Shown in pieces: positions 1-9,008 of a stretch of 64,000 nucleotides of DNA. Source of the DNA: Chitinophagaceae bacterium UBA4411 (lineage in GTDB: Bacteria > Bacteroidota > Bacteroidia > Chitinophagales > Chitinophagaceae). The notes beneath the pieces were generated by a model that was not told where the DNA came from, ran no database searches, and saw only the letters and a list, made by a program, of their open reading frames with translations. Made by a program: the position numbers and the translations under genes. The first letter of the stretch is position 1; each line of letters starts with the position of its first letter. The stretch covers positions 273,330 to 337,329 of the forward strand of contig DGQP01000003.1 in the NCBI GenBank assembly GCA_002400415.1. The letters are read 5' to 3'.

Positions 1-59
1 TACACTAAATCAGGCCCGGGAATGGAAACCCATCGTAATTCACGAAGCGATGATTTAGG

Positions 60-242
60 AAGTTCGTATACCCGGTTGCTGTCAGCAATGCGGAGGAGTT
101 GTATAATAAAATAAAATCGGCCGGGAAAATACCAGTTTGTAAGTAAGGAATTGCTTTTATCCGGCAGGAAGATGGGGCGGTTCAGAAGCCTTTTATTGTA
201 TGGGACACTGAGGTCATGTACATAACAGAAATGGGAAAATAA
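60..242 (+). pseudogene. possible decayed gene fragment (unrecognised)
   Basis: One frame from about position 60 reads plausible protein (start KFVYPVAVSNAEELYNKIKS) up to an in-frame TAA near 147-149, then continues (GIAFIRQEDGAVQKPF...) to a second TAA at 240-242. A different frame is open from position 2 to about 58. This looks like the 3' end of a gene with a frameshift near 58 and a nonsense codon, but I recognise no family and it may be chance. The rest of positions 1-267 is otherwise featureless leader for the next gene. Confidence 0.25.
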
Positions 243-267
243 TTTTTAACGAATAGAAAAGTAAACC

Positions 268-1191
268 ATGAAAAGAATTATTTCAGTCATTATTGCTTTT
301 TGCGTGGCAACTGGCAGCTTGCAGGCACAGGGATGCAGCGATGCGGGTGTTTGCACCATTCATTCCTTTAAAAATAACACGCAACATCCTTCTGCTGATA
401 AAAATAAGAATGAAGTGGTTATCGGATTTTCTTTTGGCAAAGGGGAACGATCTGTATCGGATTACTCACAATACCTTGAATATACCCGGAGCATCACAGA
501 AAATACTTCTGTAACAGGAAAAATCGTTTTTTCAGAGATAAACGGTGAACTGGCGAATACAGGCGGCCCGGGAGATATTTTCCTGTCGGTAAATCATGCT
601 TTTGATACAAAAAGGAAATGGAGAAAATCATTTGTAGCAGGATTGAAAATTACGTTTAATAAAGCAGATATTGTGAAAGAAGGTATTCACCTGCCAATGC
701 CCTACCAGACCAGCCTGGGGACAACTGACCTTGTATCCGGGATCAATTTCGCCAACAAATCTTTTGGGGCAACATTGGCTTTGCAACAACCTTTGAAACC
801 GGCTAACGGGAACATGTTTTTGCCGGAATTGTACCCTGCTGTTCCATTAGCCAACAGGTATCTCCCGACCTATAAATTCTCAAGAAAAGCCGATGTGCTG
901 CTCAGGCTTTCCTATAGCTTTGATCTGAATAAAAAATTCTCTGTGAGACCCGGTTTGCTTTCTATATATCACGTTGCTAATGACAGTTATCTTGATGCCG
1001 GTAAGATGAGGAGGGAAATTGCCAGGTCAGCTGGTTTAACTGTAAACGGGAATATGTTTGCTAATTATCGTCTGACAAAAAGCAGTTCTTTTGAATTGTC
1101 ATTGGGTGCTCCCTTTGTGATCCGCACCAACAGGCCTGACGGGCTGACCCGTTCGTTTGTTACCTCATTGGAGTATACATTCAGCTTCTGA
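268..1191 (+). CDS. putative outer-membrane beta-barrel protein
   Basis: 307 residues. An N-terminal signal peptide (MKRIISVIIAFCVATGSLQAQ, cleavage after about residue 20) is followed by alternating polar/hydrophobic strands typical of a porin-like barrel. The C-terminus ends in SLEYTFSF, and a terminal Phe is the usual BAM-recognition signature. Residues 23-50 contain two Cys (CSDAGVC) that could form a disulphide or bind metal before the barrel starts. No specific substrate can be assigned; meta-pathway-type or metal-associated barrels are possible. The next gene, 71 bp downstream on the same strand, encodes an exported thiol peroxidase-like protein, so an envelope stress or redox context is possible. 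The start follows an AT-rich leader without a clear Shine-Dalgarno. Confidence 0.75.
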   Translation: MKRIISVIIAFCVATGSLQAQGCSDAGVCTIHSFKNNTQHPSADKNKNEVVIGFSFGKGERSVSDYSQYLEYTRSITENTSVTGKIVFSEINGELANTGGPGDIFLSVNHAFDTKRKWRKSFVAGLKITFNKADIVKEGIHLPMPYQTSLGTTDLVSGINFANKSFGATLALQQPLKPANGNMFLPELYPAVPLANRYLPTYKFSRKADVLLRLSYSFDLNKKFSVRPGLLSIYHVANDSYLDAGKMRREIARSAGLTVNGNMFANYRLTKSSSFELSLGAPFVIRTNRPDGLTRSFVTSLEYTFSF

Positions 1192-1262
1192 TGCTATTTC
1201 TGTCACCCGGCTGACAAACTCTTATACCCGGCCTCTTTATTTTCAATAAAAATTTATAAGTC

Positions 1263-1850
1263 ATGAAGAAATTATTTTTAATCGTATCCGTGTTTATTTT
1301 GGCAATCGCTGTGAACGGCCAGGAAGAGCCTAAAGGGTTAAATATAAATGACCAGGCTCCTGATTTTACAGCAAAGGACCAGAATGGCAAGGACGTAAAT
1401 CTCAGGGAAAAACTAAAAGAGGGGGCAGTGGTATTGGTTTTTTACCGGGGGCAATGGTGCCCTTATTGTAACCGCTACCTGAAAAAACTTGAAGACTCTA
1501 TGACTCTTGTCAATAATAAAGGAGCAAGTCTTATTACGATAACTCCGGAAACGGCTGCGGGGATAGCAAAAACAATTGAAAAAACAAAAGCTACGTACCC
1601 GATATTGTTTGATGACGGGCTCAGTATCATGAAAAGCTATGATGTTGCTTTTAAAGTAGACGACAAAACTGTGGAGAAGTATAAAACTTACGGGATTGAC
1701 TTCGCAAAGGCAAACGGTGATAACAATGGCGCCAATCTTCCGGTCCCGGCAGTATATGTTATCAATAAAGAAGGTAAAATTATCTTCCGTCATTTTGATA
1801 AGGATTATACCAAACGGGTCTCCGTGGCTGAAATCTTAGCGCATTTATAA
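1263..1850 (+). CDS. exported peroxiredoxin-like (AhpC/TSA, thioredoxin fold) protein
   Basis: 195 residues. The signal peptide (residues 1-19, ending VNGQ) exports the protein to the periplasm or envelope. Residues 26-130 follow the AhpC/TSA thioredoxin-fold pattern: NDQAPDFTAKDQNGKDV, then the active site FYRGQWCPYC with Cys66 and Cys69, so the peroxidatic Cys is part of a CxxC pair. A cis-Pro region (LPVPAVYVINKEGKI) lies near residues 158-172. Proteins with this YRGxWCPYC motif are usually annotated as peroxiredoxin-like or antioxidant AhpC/TSA proteins. It would reduce peroxides or act as an envelope thiol oxidoreductase. It is likely co-transcribed with the barrel gene upstream. Confidence 0.85.
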   Translation: MKKLFLIVSVFILAIAVNGQEEPKGLNINDQAPDFTAKDQNGKDVNLREKLKEGAVVLVFYRGQWCPYCNRYLKKLEDSMTLVNNKGASLITITPETAAGIAKTIEKTKATYPILFDDGLSIMKSYDVAFKVDDKTVEKYKTYGIDFAKANGDNNGANLPVPAVYVINKEGKIIFRHFDKDYTKRVSVAEILAHL

Positions 1851-1853
1851 AAT

Positions 1854-1869
1854 TCCGGCATTAGCCGGA
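1854..1869 (+). terminator. short hairpin after peroxiredoxin-like gene
   Basis: TCCGGC, a 4-base loop, then GCCGGA, just after the stop codon and followed by CTCTTT. The stem is only 6 bp and the T-run is weak, so this is a modest terminator candidate between convergent genes. Confidence 0.4.
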
Positions 1870-2054
1870 CTCTTTACAAGGTTAATTCGGGCTGATAGGC
1901 GAGGGGAAAAAGCTATTTCAAATATTTTGCCCGTCATTCAAAAAAAGGAAAATTCTTTGCTGCTAAAACTGGTATAGAAAAATAGTAACGGATAAGGAAT
2001 GATTGACCCGCAGGATAGCAACTTTTACCTGGTTCGTTGCGTGTTATCAGTGTA

Positions 2055-3371
2055 TTATTTACCCGGGTTCTTTTCCGGTTTGAAATACAGGTCTGCAAAA
2101 TCAAGATATTGTTTCCAGTCAAATGCTGTAATATCGTGTTTCCCGGATCTTATATGGTATGCCATATTACCGGCCCTCAGAACTGTATTTACTTTAGGTA
2201 ATGTATCTGATTGAAAAGATGGCAGCCCCCAAAGCCGGTATGCCGGCCCTGCATAATACAACGAAAGATATTCTCCTTTAGGGTCCGCCCAGCTATCATC
2301 TTCTGCACTGGCCACGTATACCGGTCGCGGAGCTATTAATCCCATCAGCATATGCTGATCTACAGGCAGCAGTTCTTCCTTGTCGTTGAATGCATGAAAA
2401 TTGCCGCAAAACCAATGGGGAAATCTTTCATTGATCAGCTTAACCGTTTCCCCGAATTTTCTTTTTGACAGGGCGGCGCCACCACAACCTGAATTATTGG
2501 ATATCACTATGGCAAACCGCTGGTCCTGTGCACCTGCCCAGAGAGCAGTTTTGCCTAACCGGGAATGACCGATTACTGCAATTTGCTTACTGTTGATATC
2601 CCGGTCTTTTTCAAAATAATCCATTGCCCTGGACAGTGCATAGGACCATGCGCCGATAGATCCCCATTCATCAGGGCGGGGCTTTTTTTGTCCTTCTTTA
2701 TAAAACAGGGGATGAATGCCATTTTGAAATCCGTCATCAAAATCGGGATCAACATCACCGTAATAGATAGTTGCAAGACCATAACCTCTTTCCAGGATTC
2801 TGTCAACCTGCCACTGATCCGCTTCAACACCCGTTGATGCGGCTGTGGCTGTATTATTAAAAATATGGTACTGAGGGTTATTGATTACATAGTTTTTGGT
2901 TACAGGAATCGTTGTGTCCCGGCAAATTGTATGATTGCCATAAAAATTCATTCCTAAAAATAAGGGGACCGGTTTTTTTGCCTGTGCGGGTAAAAGAATA
3001 ACCAAAGGTATTTGAAATGTATCCCTGCTGTTTGAAAGGGAAATTGTAACCAGTTTTATGATTGCTTTGCCAGCAACGGCCCCGGGTATTATTTTAGTTA
3101 CTTCAAAACTGCAATGGATACCGGCATCCGGTGTGCAGCCATAAATATATTTACCGAATTGCTGCAGTATTTCATTTCTCCGGCTTGTAATCCAGTTTTC
3201 TTTATCAGTGATTACCTGGCCGTCTTTTACTGCCAGCAGCCCCGGTAAGCTGTAGGGCATGACTTTACTCTCATCGGTATTAGACTGTGCATGTATACTT
3301 AATTCCGAAACAGCCATTAGTGTGGTTAAAAGGTAACTGCTTATTTTTTTAATGGAGGAAACAGTGTGCAT
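2055..3371 (-). CDS. CE15-type 4-O-methyl-glucuronoyl methylesterase
   Basis: 438 residues with a signal peptide (about 1-28, ending SIHAQ). The alpha/beta-hydrolase core carries the bacterial CE15 nucleophile motif GHSRLGKTALW with Ser270. Further CE15 hallmarks are the GSIGAWSYALSRAMDY block before it, a SGCGG block near 294-298, the late acidic region SAEDDSWADPKGE (355-367) and the catalytic His in GKHDITAFDW (His412). CE15 enzymes cleave ester bonds between glucuronic acid and lignin or other alcohols. The fungal-type Glu of the ESG motif is Asn here (NNSG), so the acid of the triad is probably in the EDD segment, as in several bacterial members. It is divergent from the nagB-like gene with a 161-bp shared leader. 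Length is normal for the family. Confidence 0.85.
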   Translation of the reverse strand: MHTVSSIKKISSYLLTTLMAVSELSIHAQSNTDESKVMPYSLPGLLAVKDGQVITDKENWITSRRNEILQQFGKYIYGCTPDAGIHCSFEVTKIIPGAVAGKAIIKLVTISLSNSRDTFQIPLVILLPAQAKKPVPLFLGMNFYGNHTICRDTTIPVTKNYVINNPQYHIFNNTATAASTGVEADQWQVDRILERGYGLATIYYGDVDPDFDDGFQNGIHPLFYKEGQKKPRPDEWGSIGAWSYALSRAMDYFEKDRDINSKQIAVIGHSRLGKTALWAGAQDQRFAIVISNNSGCGGAALSKRKFGETVKLINERFPHWFCGNFHAFNDKEELLPVDQHMLMGLIAPRPVYVASAEDDSWADPKGEYLSLYYAGPAYRLWGLPSFQSDTLPKVNTVLRAGNMAYHIRSGKHDITAFDWKQYLDFADLYFKPEKNPGK

Positions 3372-3532
3372 TCGGTGTTATCAGTTTCGGTACTCAAAGT
3401 AACGAAGTATTGGAATGCTGCATCATGTACTGTCCTGTTTCCGGCAGCGTTTCCGGAGTTATTTATTATACTTGAGGATGTATTGTATATGTTTGAGATA
3501 TACTTTTTCTATCACTTTATTTTTATTGTATC

Positions 3533-4279
3533 ATGCGTATTACAATTGCCAAAGACAATAATGAACTGGGAAATCTTGCGGGTAAAGCTGCAGCTCAGCT
3601 GATCAGGAATGCAATCCGTACAAAGGGAACCGCAAATATCATAGTGGCAACCGGTACAAGCCAGCTGGCTACAATTGCCAGCCTGGTTGCTGATAAGGAA
3701 ACAGACTGGTCAAAAGTTGTAATGTTTCACCTGGATGAATATATCGGTCTGCCGGAGACTTCTCCTGCCAGTTTCCGGAGATACCTGAAACAATTTTTCT
3801 TATCCCGACTGCCGCCCTTGAAAGCGGCTTACCTGATCAACGGAGAAAGCAATGCAAAGGAAGAATGTGACCGCCTGAATCATATCATTGCTGATCATCC
3901 GGCAGATCTTGCCCTGGTGGGAATCGGGGAGAACGGGCATCTTGCTTTTAATGATCCGCCTGCTGATTTTGAAACAACGGACCCGTATATCATTGTGAAC
4001 CTGGATGAGAATTGCAGGAAGCAACAGGCTGGTGAAGGCTGGTTCCATTCACCGGATGAAGTTCCGGAACAGGCTATAAGTATGTCTGTAAACCAGATTA
4101 TGAAATCAGCATCCATTATTTGCTCTGTGCCGGGCAGCCGGAAAGTAAATGCGCTGAGAAACTGCCTGAAGAAAGAAGTGAGCAACCTGTATCCTGCAAG
4201 TATACTCCGCCTGCACAGTGATTGCAGCTGTTTTCTTGACGAAGATTCGGCTGTGGCCTTGTCTGATGACGGGCAATAG
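3533..4279 (+). CDS. nagB: glucosamine-6-phosphate deaminase-like protein
   Basis: 248 residues, cytoplasmic, sugar-phosphate isomerase fold. It has the NagB signatures FHLDEY (general-base Asp) and GIGENGHLAFNDP (His of the active-site triad). NagB converts GlcN-6-P to Fru-6-P and ammonia. Compared with the E. coli motif GVGNDGHIAFNEP, the first triad Asp is Asn, as in Bacillus-type NagB, and the Glu is Asp. That conservative change leaves some room for another amino-sugar phosphate such as GalN-6-P. It is followed 69 bp later by the transporter and then nagA, which makes an amino-sugar operon. The ATG at 3533 gives the family's usual N-terminus. Confidence 0.85.
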   Translation: MRITIAKDNNELGNLAGKAAAQLIRNAIRTKGTANIIVATGTSQLATIASLVADKETDWSKVVMFHLDEYIGLPETSPASFRRYLKQFFLSRLPPLKAAYLINGESNAKEECDRLNHIIADHPADLALVGIGENGHLAFNDPPADFETTDPYIIVNLDENCRKQQAGEGWFHSPDEVPEQAISMSVNQIMKSASIICSVPGSRKVNALRNCLKKEVSNLYPASILRLHSDCSCFLDEDSAVALSDDGQ

Positions 4280-4348
4280 CCTGTTCGCTGCAACTACTAT
4301 TTTATTACAGGATAATACGGATGGACTAAAAACCGAAAGCGAAAAGAT

Positions 4349-5662
4349 ATGATAGCAATTGTAAACCCGGCTTCTTTAACCAGAAAAGACTCTGTTATTT
4401 CTATTGCCATTATTGGAGTTCTCTTTTTTGTATTCGGGTTTATTTCCTGGGTTAATTCAATACTAATTCCTTATTTCAAAATTGCATGTGAGCTGACGAA
4501 TTTCCAGTCTTATCTTGTTGCTTTTTCTTTTTACATCTCGTACTTTTTTTTATCAGTTCCTTCTTCTTACCTGCTAAAAAGAACCGGCTTTAAAAAAGGA
4601 ATGATGACAGGCTTCTGGATCATGTCGCTGGGGGCTTTTGTTTTTATTCCTGCTGCACTGGCAAGGAGATATGAAATATTTCTCACCGGTCTTTTTTTTA
4701 TTGGTGCGGGCCTTGCAGTTCTTCAGACAGCCGCTAATCCTTACATTACTATTCTCGGGAGTAAAGAAACTGCCGCGAGGCGCATCAGTATTATGGGGAT
4801 CTGTAATAAAGGCGCCGGGATTCTTGCCCCGCTGATTTTTGCAGCAGTAATACTTAAGGCTACAGATTCGGAGCTGTTTGCACAACTGGGTTCTATGGGG
4901 CCGGAGGAAAAAGCTGCAGCCTTAGATGAGTTAATACGCCGTGTTATTATACCGTACAGTTGCGTTGGAACCCTGCTTTTTATTCTTGGGTTAGTTGTGC
5001 GCAATTCCCCTCTTCCCGAAATAAATACCGATTCAAACACCGTTGAAGATTCCGTTAATAATGCGACAAAGAAAAATATATTCCAGTTTCCTTATCTTAT
5101 ACTGGGGGCAATAGCCATTTTTTTGCATGTCGGTACACAGGTGATAGCTATTGATACAGTTATTGGCTATGCCGGCAGTATGAATATAGAGTTGATGGAA
5201 GCTAAGGTTTTTCCATCCTATACACTGCTGGCAACTATCTGCGGGTATATACTGGGTATTATTTTTATTCCGAAATACATCAGCCAGCTTACTGCCTTAC
5301 GGGTTTGTACAATGCTGGGAACCTTGCTTACATTATTAATAATTTTTACCAGGAGGGACATATTCTTTTTAGGGCACCATACGGATATCTCCATATGGTT
5401 TATTGTGCTCCTCGGCTTTGCTAATTCACTGGTATGGGCAGGCATCTGGCCACTGGCGCTGGATGGTCTTGGGAAGTTCACCAAACTGGGCGCCTCTGTT
5501 ATGATCATGGGTCTCTGTGGTAATGCATTGCTGCCCCTTGCGTACGGATACCTTGCAGATCAGTATGACCTGCGGTCAGCTTACTGGGTTTTATTTCCCT
5601 GTTACCTTTACCTCGTTTTTTATGCAATAAGAGGCTACCGGGTAAAGAGATGGTGTTTATAA
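4349..5662 (+). CDS. nagP: MFS sugar transporter, FucP/NagP type
   Basis: 437 residues with about 12 hydrophobic helices. The order FFVFGFISWVNSILIPYFK near the N-terminus, FIGAGLAVLQTAANPYITILG in helix 4/5 and NSLVWAGIWPLALDGLGKFT in the C-terminal half is characteristic of the FucP / glucose-galactose permease family. In Bacteroidota, members next to nagA/nagB are predicted GlcNAc:H+ symporters (NagP). The ATG at 4349 follows a purine-rich stretch (GAAAGCGAAAAG). The stop is 10 bp before nagA, which indicates co-transcription and supports an amino-sugar substrate. Confidence 0.85.
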   Translation: MIAIVNPASLTRKDSVISIAIIGVLFFVFGFISWVNSILIPYFKIACELTNFQSYLVAFSFYISYFFLSVPSSYLLKRTGFKKGMMTGFWIMSLGAFVFIPAALARRYEIFLTGLFFIGAGLAVLQTAANPYITILGSKETAARRISIMGICNKGAGILAPLIFAAVILKATDSELFAQLGSMGPEEKAAALDELIRRVIIPYSCVGTLLFILGLVVRNSPLPEINTDSNTVEDSVNNATKKNIFQFPYLILGAIAIFLHVGTQVIAIDTVIGYAGSMNIELMEAKVFPSYTLLATICGYILGIIFIPKYISQLTALRVCTMLGTLLTLLIIFTRRDIFFLGHHTDISIWFIVLLGFANSLVWAGIWPLALDGLGKFTKLGASVMIMGLCGNALLPLAYGYLADQYDLRSAYWVLFPCYLYLVFYAIRGYRVKRWCL

Positions 5663-5672
5663 TTGTATAGTT

Positions 5673-6878
5673 ATGCATGGACAATCTTTAAAAATTTATA
5701 ACGGAAAAATTATTACACCGGGCGGGATCATCCCGGACGGAAGCCTGGTGATTCAGCAGGGTGTAATAACAGCAATTGCTGGTGAGGACCTGCCTGTTTC
5801 CCCGGAAATAACAGGTATTGATGCAATGGGTCATTATATCTCGCCGGGTTTTATTGACCTGCATGTGCATGGTGGCGGGGGCTATGATTTTATGGATGGA
5901 ACTGCAGAAGCATTCCGGGGAATTGCAGCTGCTCACTCCCGTTATGGCACCACCTCCCTGATGCCAACAACAGTTTCCTGTAGTAAACAGGAATTATTAC
6001 AAATGCTTGACACCTATGAGCAGGCCAGGTCCGGGAATTATAAAGGAGCTTCGTTTGAAGGTGTTCACCTGGAGGGTCCTTATTTGGCCATGAGCCAGCG
6101 GGGTGCGCAGGATCCTGAGTATATAAGAGATCCTGATCCTGCCGAATATGAGGATATTTTATCAAAGAGTGATTCCATAAAACGCTGGAGTGCTGCTCCC
6201 GAATTAAAAGGGGCACTTGAATTCGGGAAATATATAAGTGACAGGGGAATAATTGCGGCAGTTGCGCATACTGATGCGGTGTATGATGAAGTGCTGCAGG
6301 CTTCTGAAAACGGCTATTCTTTAGCCACACATTTATATTCGGGGATGTCGGGGGTTACAAGAAGAAATGCCTTTCGTTATGCCGGGGTTATTGAAAGTGT
6401 GCTGTTACTGGATGAATTTGATGTTGAAATAATTGCAGACGGTATTCATGTGCCACCGCCTCTGCTTAAGCTGGCTTATAAAATCAAAGGGCCGGATAAA
6501 ATAGCCCTGATAACCGATGCCATGCGGGCATCAGGTATGCCACCGGGTGAAAGTATTCTCGGCAGCGGTCAAAGAGGGTTAAGGGTAATTGTTGAAGATG
6601 GTGTGGCGAAACTTCCTGATCGTTCTTCTTTTGCAGGCAGTGTTGCCACTGCCAACCAGTTAGTCAGGAATATGGCGGAACTGGCAGCGGTTCCTTTAAC
6701 CGATGCGGTTAAAATGATGACAGCCACTCCTGCAAGAATACTGGGCATTGGTGACCGTAAAGGAAGTATTGCCACGGGCAAAGATGGCGATATTATTATT
6801 TTTGATAACCAGTTTGATGTACAAACGACAATAGTAAGAGGGGAGATAGTTTATAACAAGCTACATCCGGTTGCTTGA
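5673..6878 (+). CDS. nagA: N-acetylglucosamine-6-phosphate deacetylase
   Basis: 401 residues, amidohydrolase superfamily. Visible NagA motifs are FIDLHVHGGGGYDFMDG (metal His pair near 58-60), TTSLMPTT, EGVHLEGPYL (metal Glu), VAHTDA, ATHLYSGMSG, IIADGIHVPP and ALITDAMRASG (catalytic Asp). The late FAGSVATANQLVRNM and ATPARILGIGDRKGSI blocks are also typical. It deacetylates GlcNAc-6-P to GlcN-6-P, the substrate of the upstream NagB-like enzyme. Its last 18 bp overlap the 3' end of the convergent LacI-family regulator gene. Confidence 0.93.
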   Translation: MHGQSLKIYNGKIITPGGIIPDGSLVIQQGVITAIAGEDLPVSPEITGIDAMGHYISPGFIDLHVHGGGGYDFMDGTAEAFRGIAAAHSRYGTTSLMPTTVSCSKQELLQMLDTYEQARSGNYKGASFEGVHLEGPYLAMSQRGAQDPEYIRDPDPAEYEDILSKSDSIKRWSAAPELKGALEFGKYISDRGIIAAVAHTDAVYDEVLQASENGYSLATHLYSGMSGVTRRNAFRYAGVIESVLLLDEFDVEIIADGIHVPPPLLKLAYKIKGPDKIALITDAMRASGMPPGESILGSGQRGLRVIVEDGVAKLPDRSSFAGSVATANQLVRNMAELAAVPLTDAVKMMTATPARILGIGDRKGSIATGKDGDIIIFDNQFDVQTTIVRGEIVYNKLHPVA

Positions 6879-7874
6879 TTCGCGGATAATAAGCCTGCCG
6901 GTAAGTATTTTCTCTTCGGCAGAATATTTTTTCTTCTTCATATGCTTTACAAGTAATTCACAGCTTTCCCTGCCAATATCAAAACCAGGCTCTTCAATAG
7001 TGGTAAGAGAGGGAGAGATTATTGCCGCAGCCGGGTCGTTTGTAAAGCCTGCAACACCAAACTCGTTCCCCGGCAGAATATTTTTCTCTTTTAAGGCTAT
7101 CAGGGCCCCGATCGCTTTCCTGTCATTGACAGCAAAAATTGCATCCGGCTTCTCTTCCAGGTTTAATAAACGGAAAGTGTCTTCTGTTCCCGCTTCCTGT
7201 GTAAACGCTGAGTGAATGATCCATTCTTTTCTTACTGGAATATTGTTTGCCACCAGGCCGGAAATATATCCTTCAAGCCTTCGCCGGGTAAACATCAGGT
7301 CTCCGGGCCCCGTGATGTGAGCAACTTTTGTATAACCGTTTTTGATAAGATGCGTCACAGCTTCATATGCCCCGCTGATGTCATCATGCAACACCCTGGA
7401 CGTGTTAGATATATCTGCGGCCCTGTCGAAGAAAACCACCGGTATACCACTGCCCGTAATATTTTTGAAATAACATTCATGTTGTGCACTCAGGGAAGAA
7501 CAGATAAGAACACCGTCCAGGACAGAACCGGAGAGGGTACTTAAAATGGATAATTCTTTCCGGGGAATATCACCGGTCATATATACCGTAGTGGTATAGC
7601 CGTGGTGATTAGCCACCTGGTATATACCTGTAACAACGGATGAGAAGTAATGATTGGTAATGAACGGGAGTACAATGCCAATATTATATGTTTTACCCTT
7701 TGCCAGGGCAGCAGCATTATAGTTGGGTTTGTAATTCAATTCAGCCGCGACAGACATGACTTTTTTTCGTGTAAAAGGGCTCACATCATGCGTATCCCTG
7801 AGAGCCCTCGATACTGTTGAAACAGAAATTTCAAGTCTTTGCGCAATATCTCTTATTGTAGCGGAGTGATGCAT
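6861..7874 (-). CDS. LacI-family transcriptional regulator
   Basis: 337 residues. The N-terminal LacI helix-turn-helix (SATIRDIAQRLEISVSTVSR, then ALRDTHDVSPFTRKKV) is followed by the YKPN hinge region and a periplasmic-binding-protein-like effector domain (residues 62-337: NIGIVLPFI, DAIFAVNDRKAIGAL, LTTIEEPGFDIG). The location between nagA and the NagX-like gene suggests it controls the amino-sugar genes on both strands and responds to a sugar or sugar phosphate; this is inference. I could not find a convincing LacI-type operator in the adjacent intergenic sequence. It is probably translated from the same transcript as the NagX-like gene, 12 bp upstream. Confidence 0.9.
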   Translation of the reverse strand: MHHSATIRDIAQRLEISVSTVSRALRDTHDVSPFTRKKVMSVAAELNYKPNYNAAALAKGKTYNIGIVLPFITNHYFSSVVTGIYQVANHHGYTTTVYMTGDIPRKELSILSTLSGSVLDGVLICSSLSAQHECYFKNITGSGIPVVFFDRAADISNTSRVLHDDISGAYEAVTHLIKNGYTKVAHITGPGDLMFTRRRLEGYISGLVANNIPVRKEWIIHSAFTQEAGTEDTFRLLNLEEKPDAIFAVNDRKAIGALIALKEKNILPGNEFGVAGFTNDPAAAIISPSLTTIEEPGFDIGRESCELLVKHMKKKKYSAEEKILTGRLIIRESSNRM

Positions 7875-7886
7875 GGCAGGCCGGCG

Positions 7887-8996
7887 TCATATTTTGATAA
7901 ATACTTTCAATTTGTAAAGTATGTAGAGGAAAAGCCAGACTAACAGAAGTGCCCCCAGGGCATTCAATGCAGGTATATATTTTTCCGGGGCATGTTTATA
8001 AAAGCCTTCGAACAGCATCCGGGAAGTAAACCTGAAATCAATAAAATGAAAAGCGAAATAAATGACTAATGAATTCATGCCTATCACCTTGAAGGGGAAG
8101 GCCCATTTTTTAAATCCTTTAATGTCTATCAGCCAGTAGAAAACAGCCAGGAAAAGGAATGACATTCCTCCTGTCAGCATAATAAAAGAACTTGACCACA
8201 GGTGTTTGTTGACCGGGAGTACATTATTCCATAAAAGCCCTGTACCAATGCCCGCAATACCATAAAGTACAAGGCGGGCAATTTTAGCCGAACCAGCTTG
8301 TTCCTTTTGTAAAATTTCCCCGGCAACGGAACCGGCGATTGTTAAGCAACATGCCGGCAACTGCGTGAGCAGGCCGTTCTCATCATATGTTTTCTGAATG
8401 AGGCGTCCCGGCAGAAAATTCCGGTCTACCCAACCCACAATATTCCCTTCAAGCGATAAGTCGCCCGCCGCAAATCCCGGTGCCGGTATAAAACGCAGCA
8501 CAAGAAAATAAAGAAAAAGTACAGCAACAGCAATCAGTAATCGTTTATACTGCGGGAACCGGATATAAAGAAATGTAGTGATAAAAGTGGCAAGGCCGAT
8601 ACGGGCAAGAACCCCGGCAAAACGGATTTGGGCAGGGTTAAAGATATCGAGGGGTGCATTTTTATCAATAATGCTGAGCAGAAAAAGAATAAGCATCCGG
8701 CGGAATGCTTTTGTATAAAGTGATTTCCGGGGAATACCTTTTTGCAACCCTGCGGTTACCGAAAAGGATAGGGAGATGCCGGCAGTAAACAGGAAAAGAG
8801 GAAAAATAAAATCGTAAAATGTAAACCCGTTCCATGCAGTATGTTCCAGCTGATCAGCGATATGATCAACCCATGTTATGCCGGTAACACCTTTGAGGCA
8901 AACGATAAATGCTCCGCCACCGGAGATCAGCCACATGTCAAAACCCCTTAGCGCATCAATAGAGAGCAACCTTTTGGGAGAATTCAAGTTTGGCAT
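7887..8996 (-). CDS. nagX: NagX-like membrane protein (DUF5009 / heparan-alpha-glucosaminide N-acetyltransferase-like)
   Basis: 369 residues with about 10 hydrophobic segments. It starts with the family hallmark RLLSIDALRGFDMWLISGGG and has FYDFIFPLFLFTAGISLSFS near residues 61-80. Proteins of this type are homologous to the lysosomal acetyl-CoA:alpha-glucosaminide N-acetyltransferase and occur in bacterial chitin/GlcNAc operons, where they are named NagX. The biochemical role there is not firmly established. Here it lies 12 bp after the GH109-type gene and 12 bp before the LacI gene, in one - strand operon. That fits re-acetylation or handling of amino sugars at the inner membrane. Confidence 0.8.
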   Translation of the reverse strand: MPNLNSPKRLLSIDALRGFDMWLISGGGAFIVCLKGVTGITWVDHIADQLEHTAWNGFTFYDFIFPLFLFTAGISLSFSVTAGLQKGIPRKSLYTKAFRRMLILFLLSIIDKNAPLDIFNPAQIRFAGVLARIGLATFITTFLYIRFPQYKRLLIAVAVLFLYFLVLRFIPAPGFAAGDLSLEGNIVGWVDRNFLPGRLIQKTYDENGLLTQLPACCLTIAGSVAGEILQKEQAGSAKIARLVLYGIAGIGTGLLWNNVLPVNKHLWSSSFIMLTGGMSFLFLAVFYWLIDIKGFKKWAFPFKVIGMNSLVIYFAFHFIDFRFTSRMLFEGFYKHAPEKYIPALNALGALLLVWLFLYILYKLKVFIKI

Positions 8997-9008
8997 GGAA
9001 CTGACCTG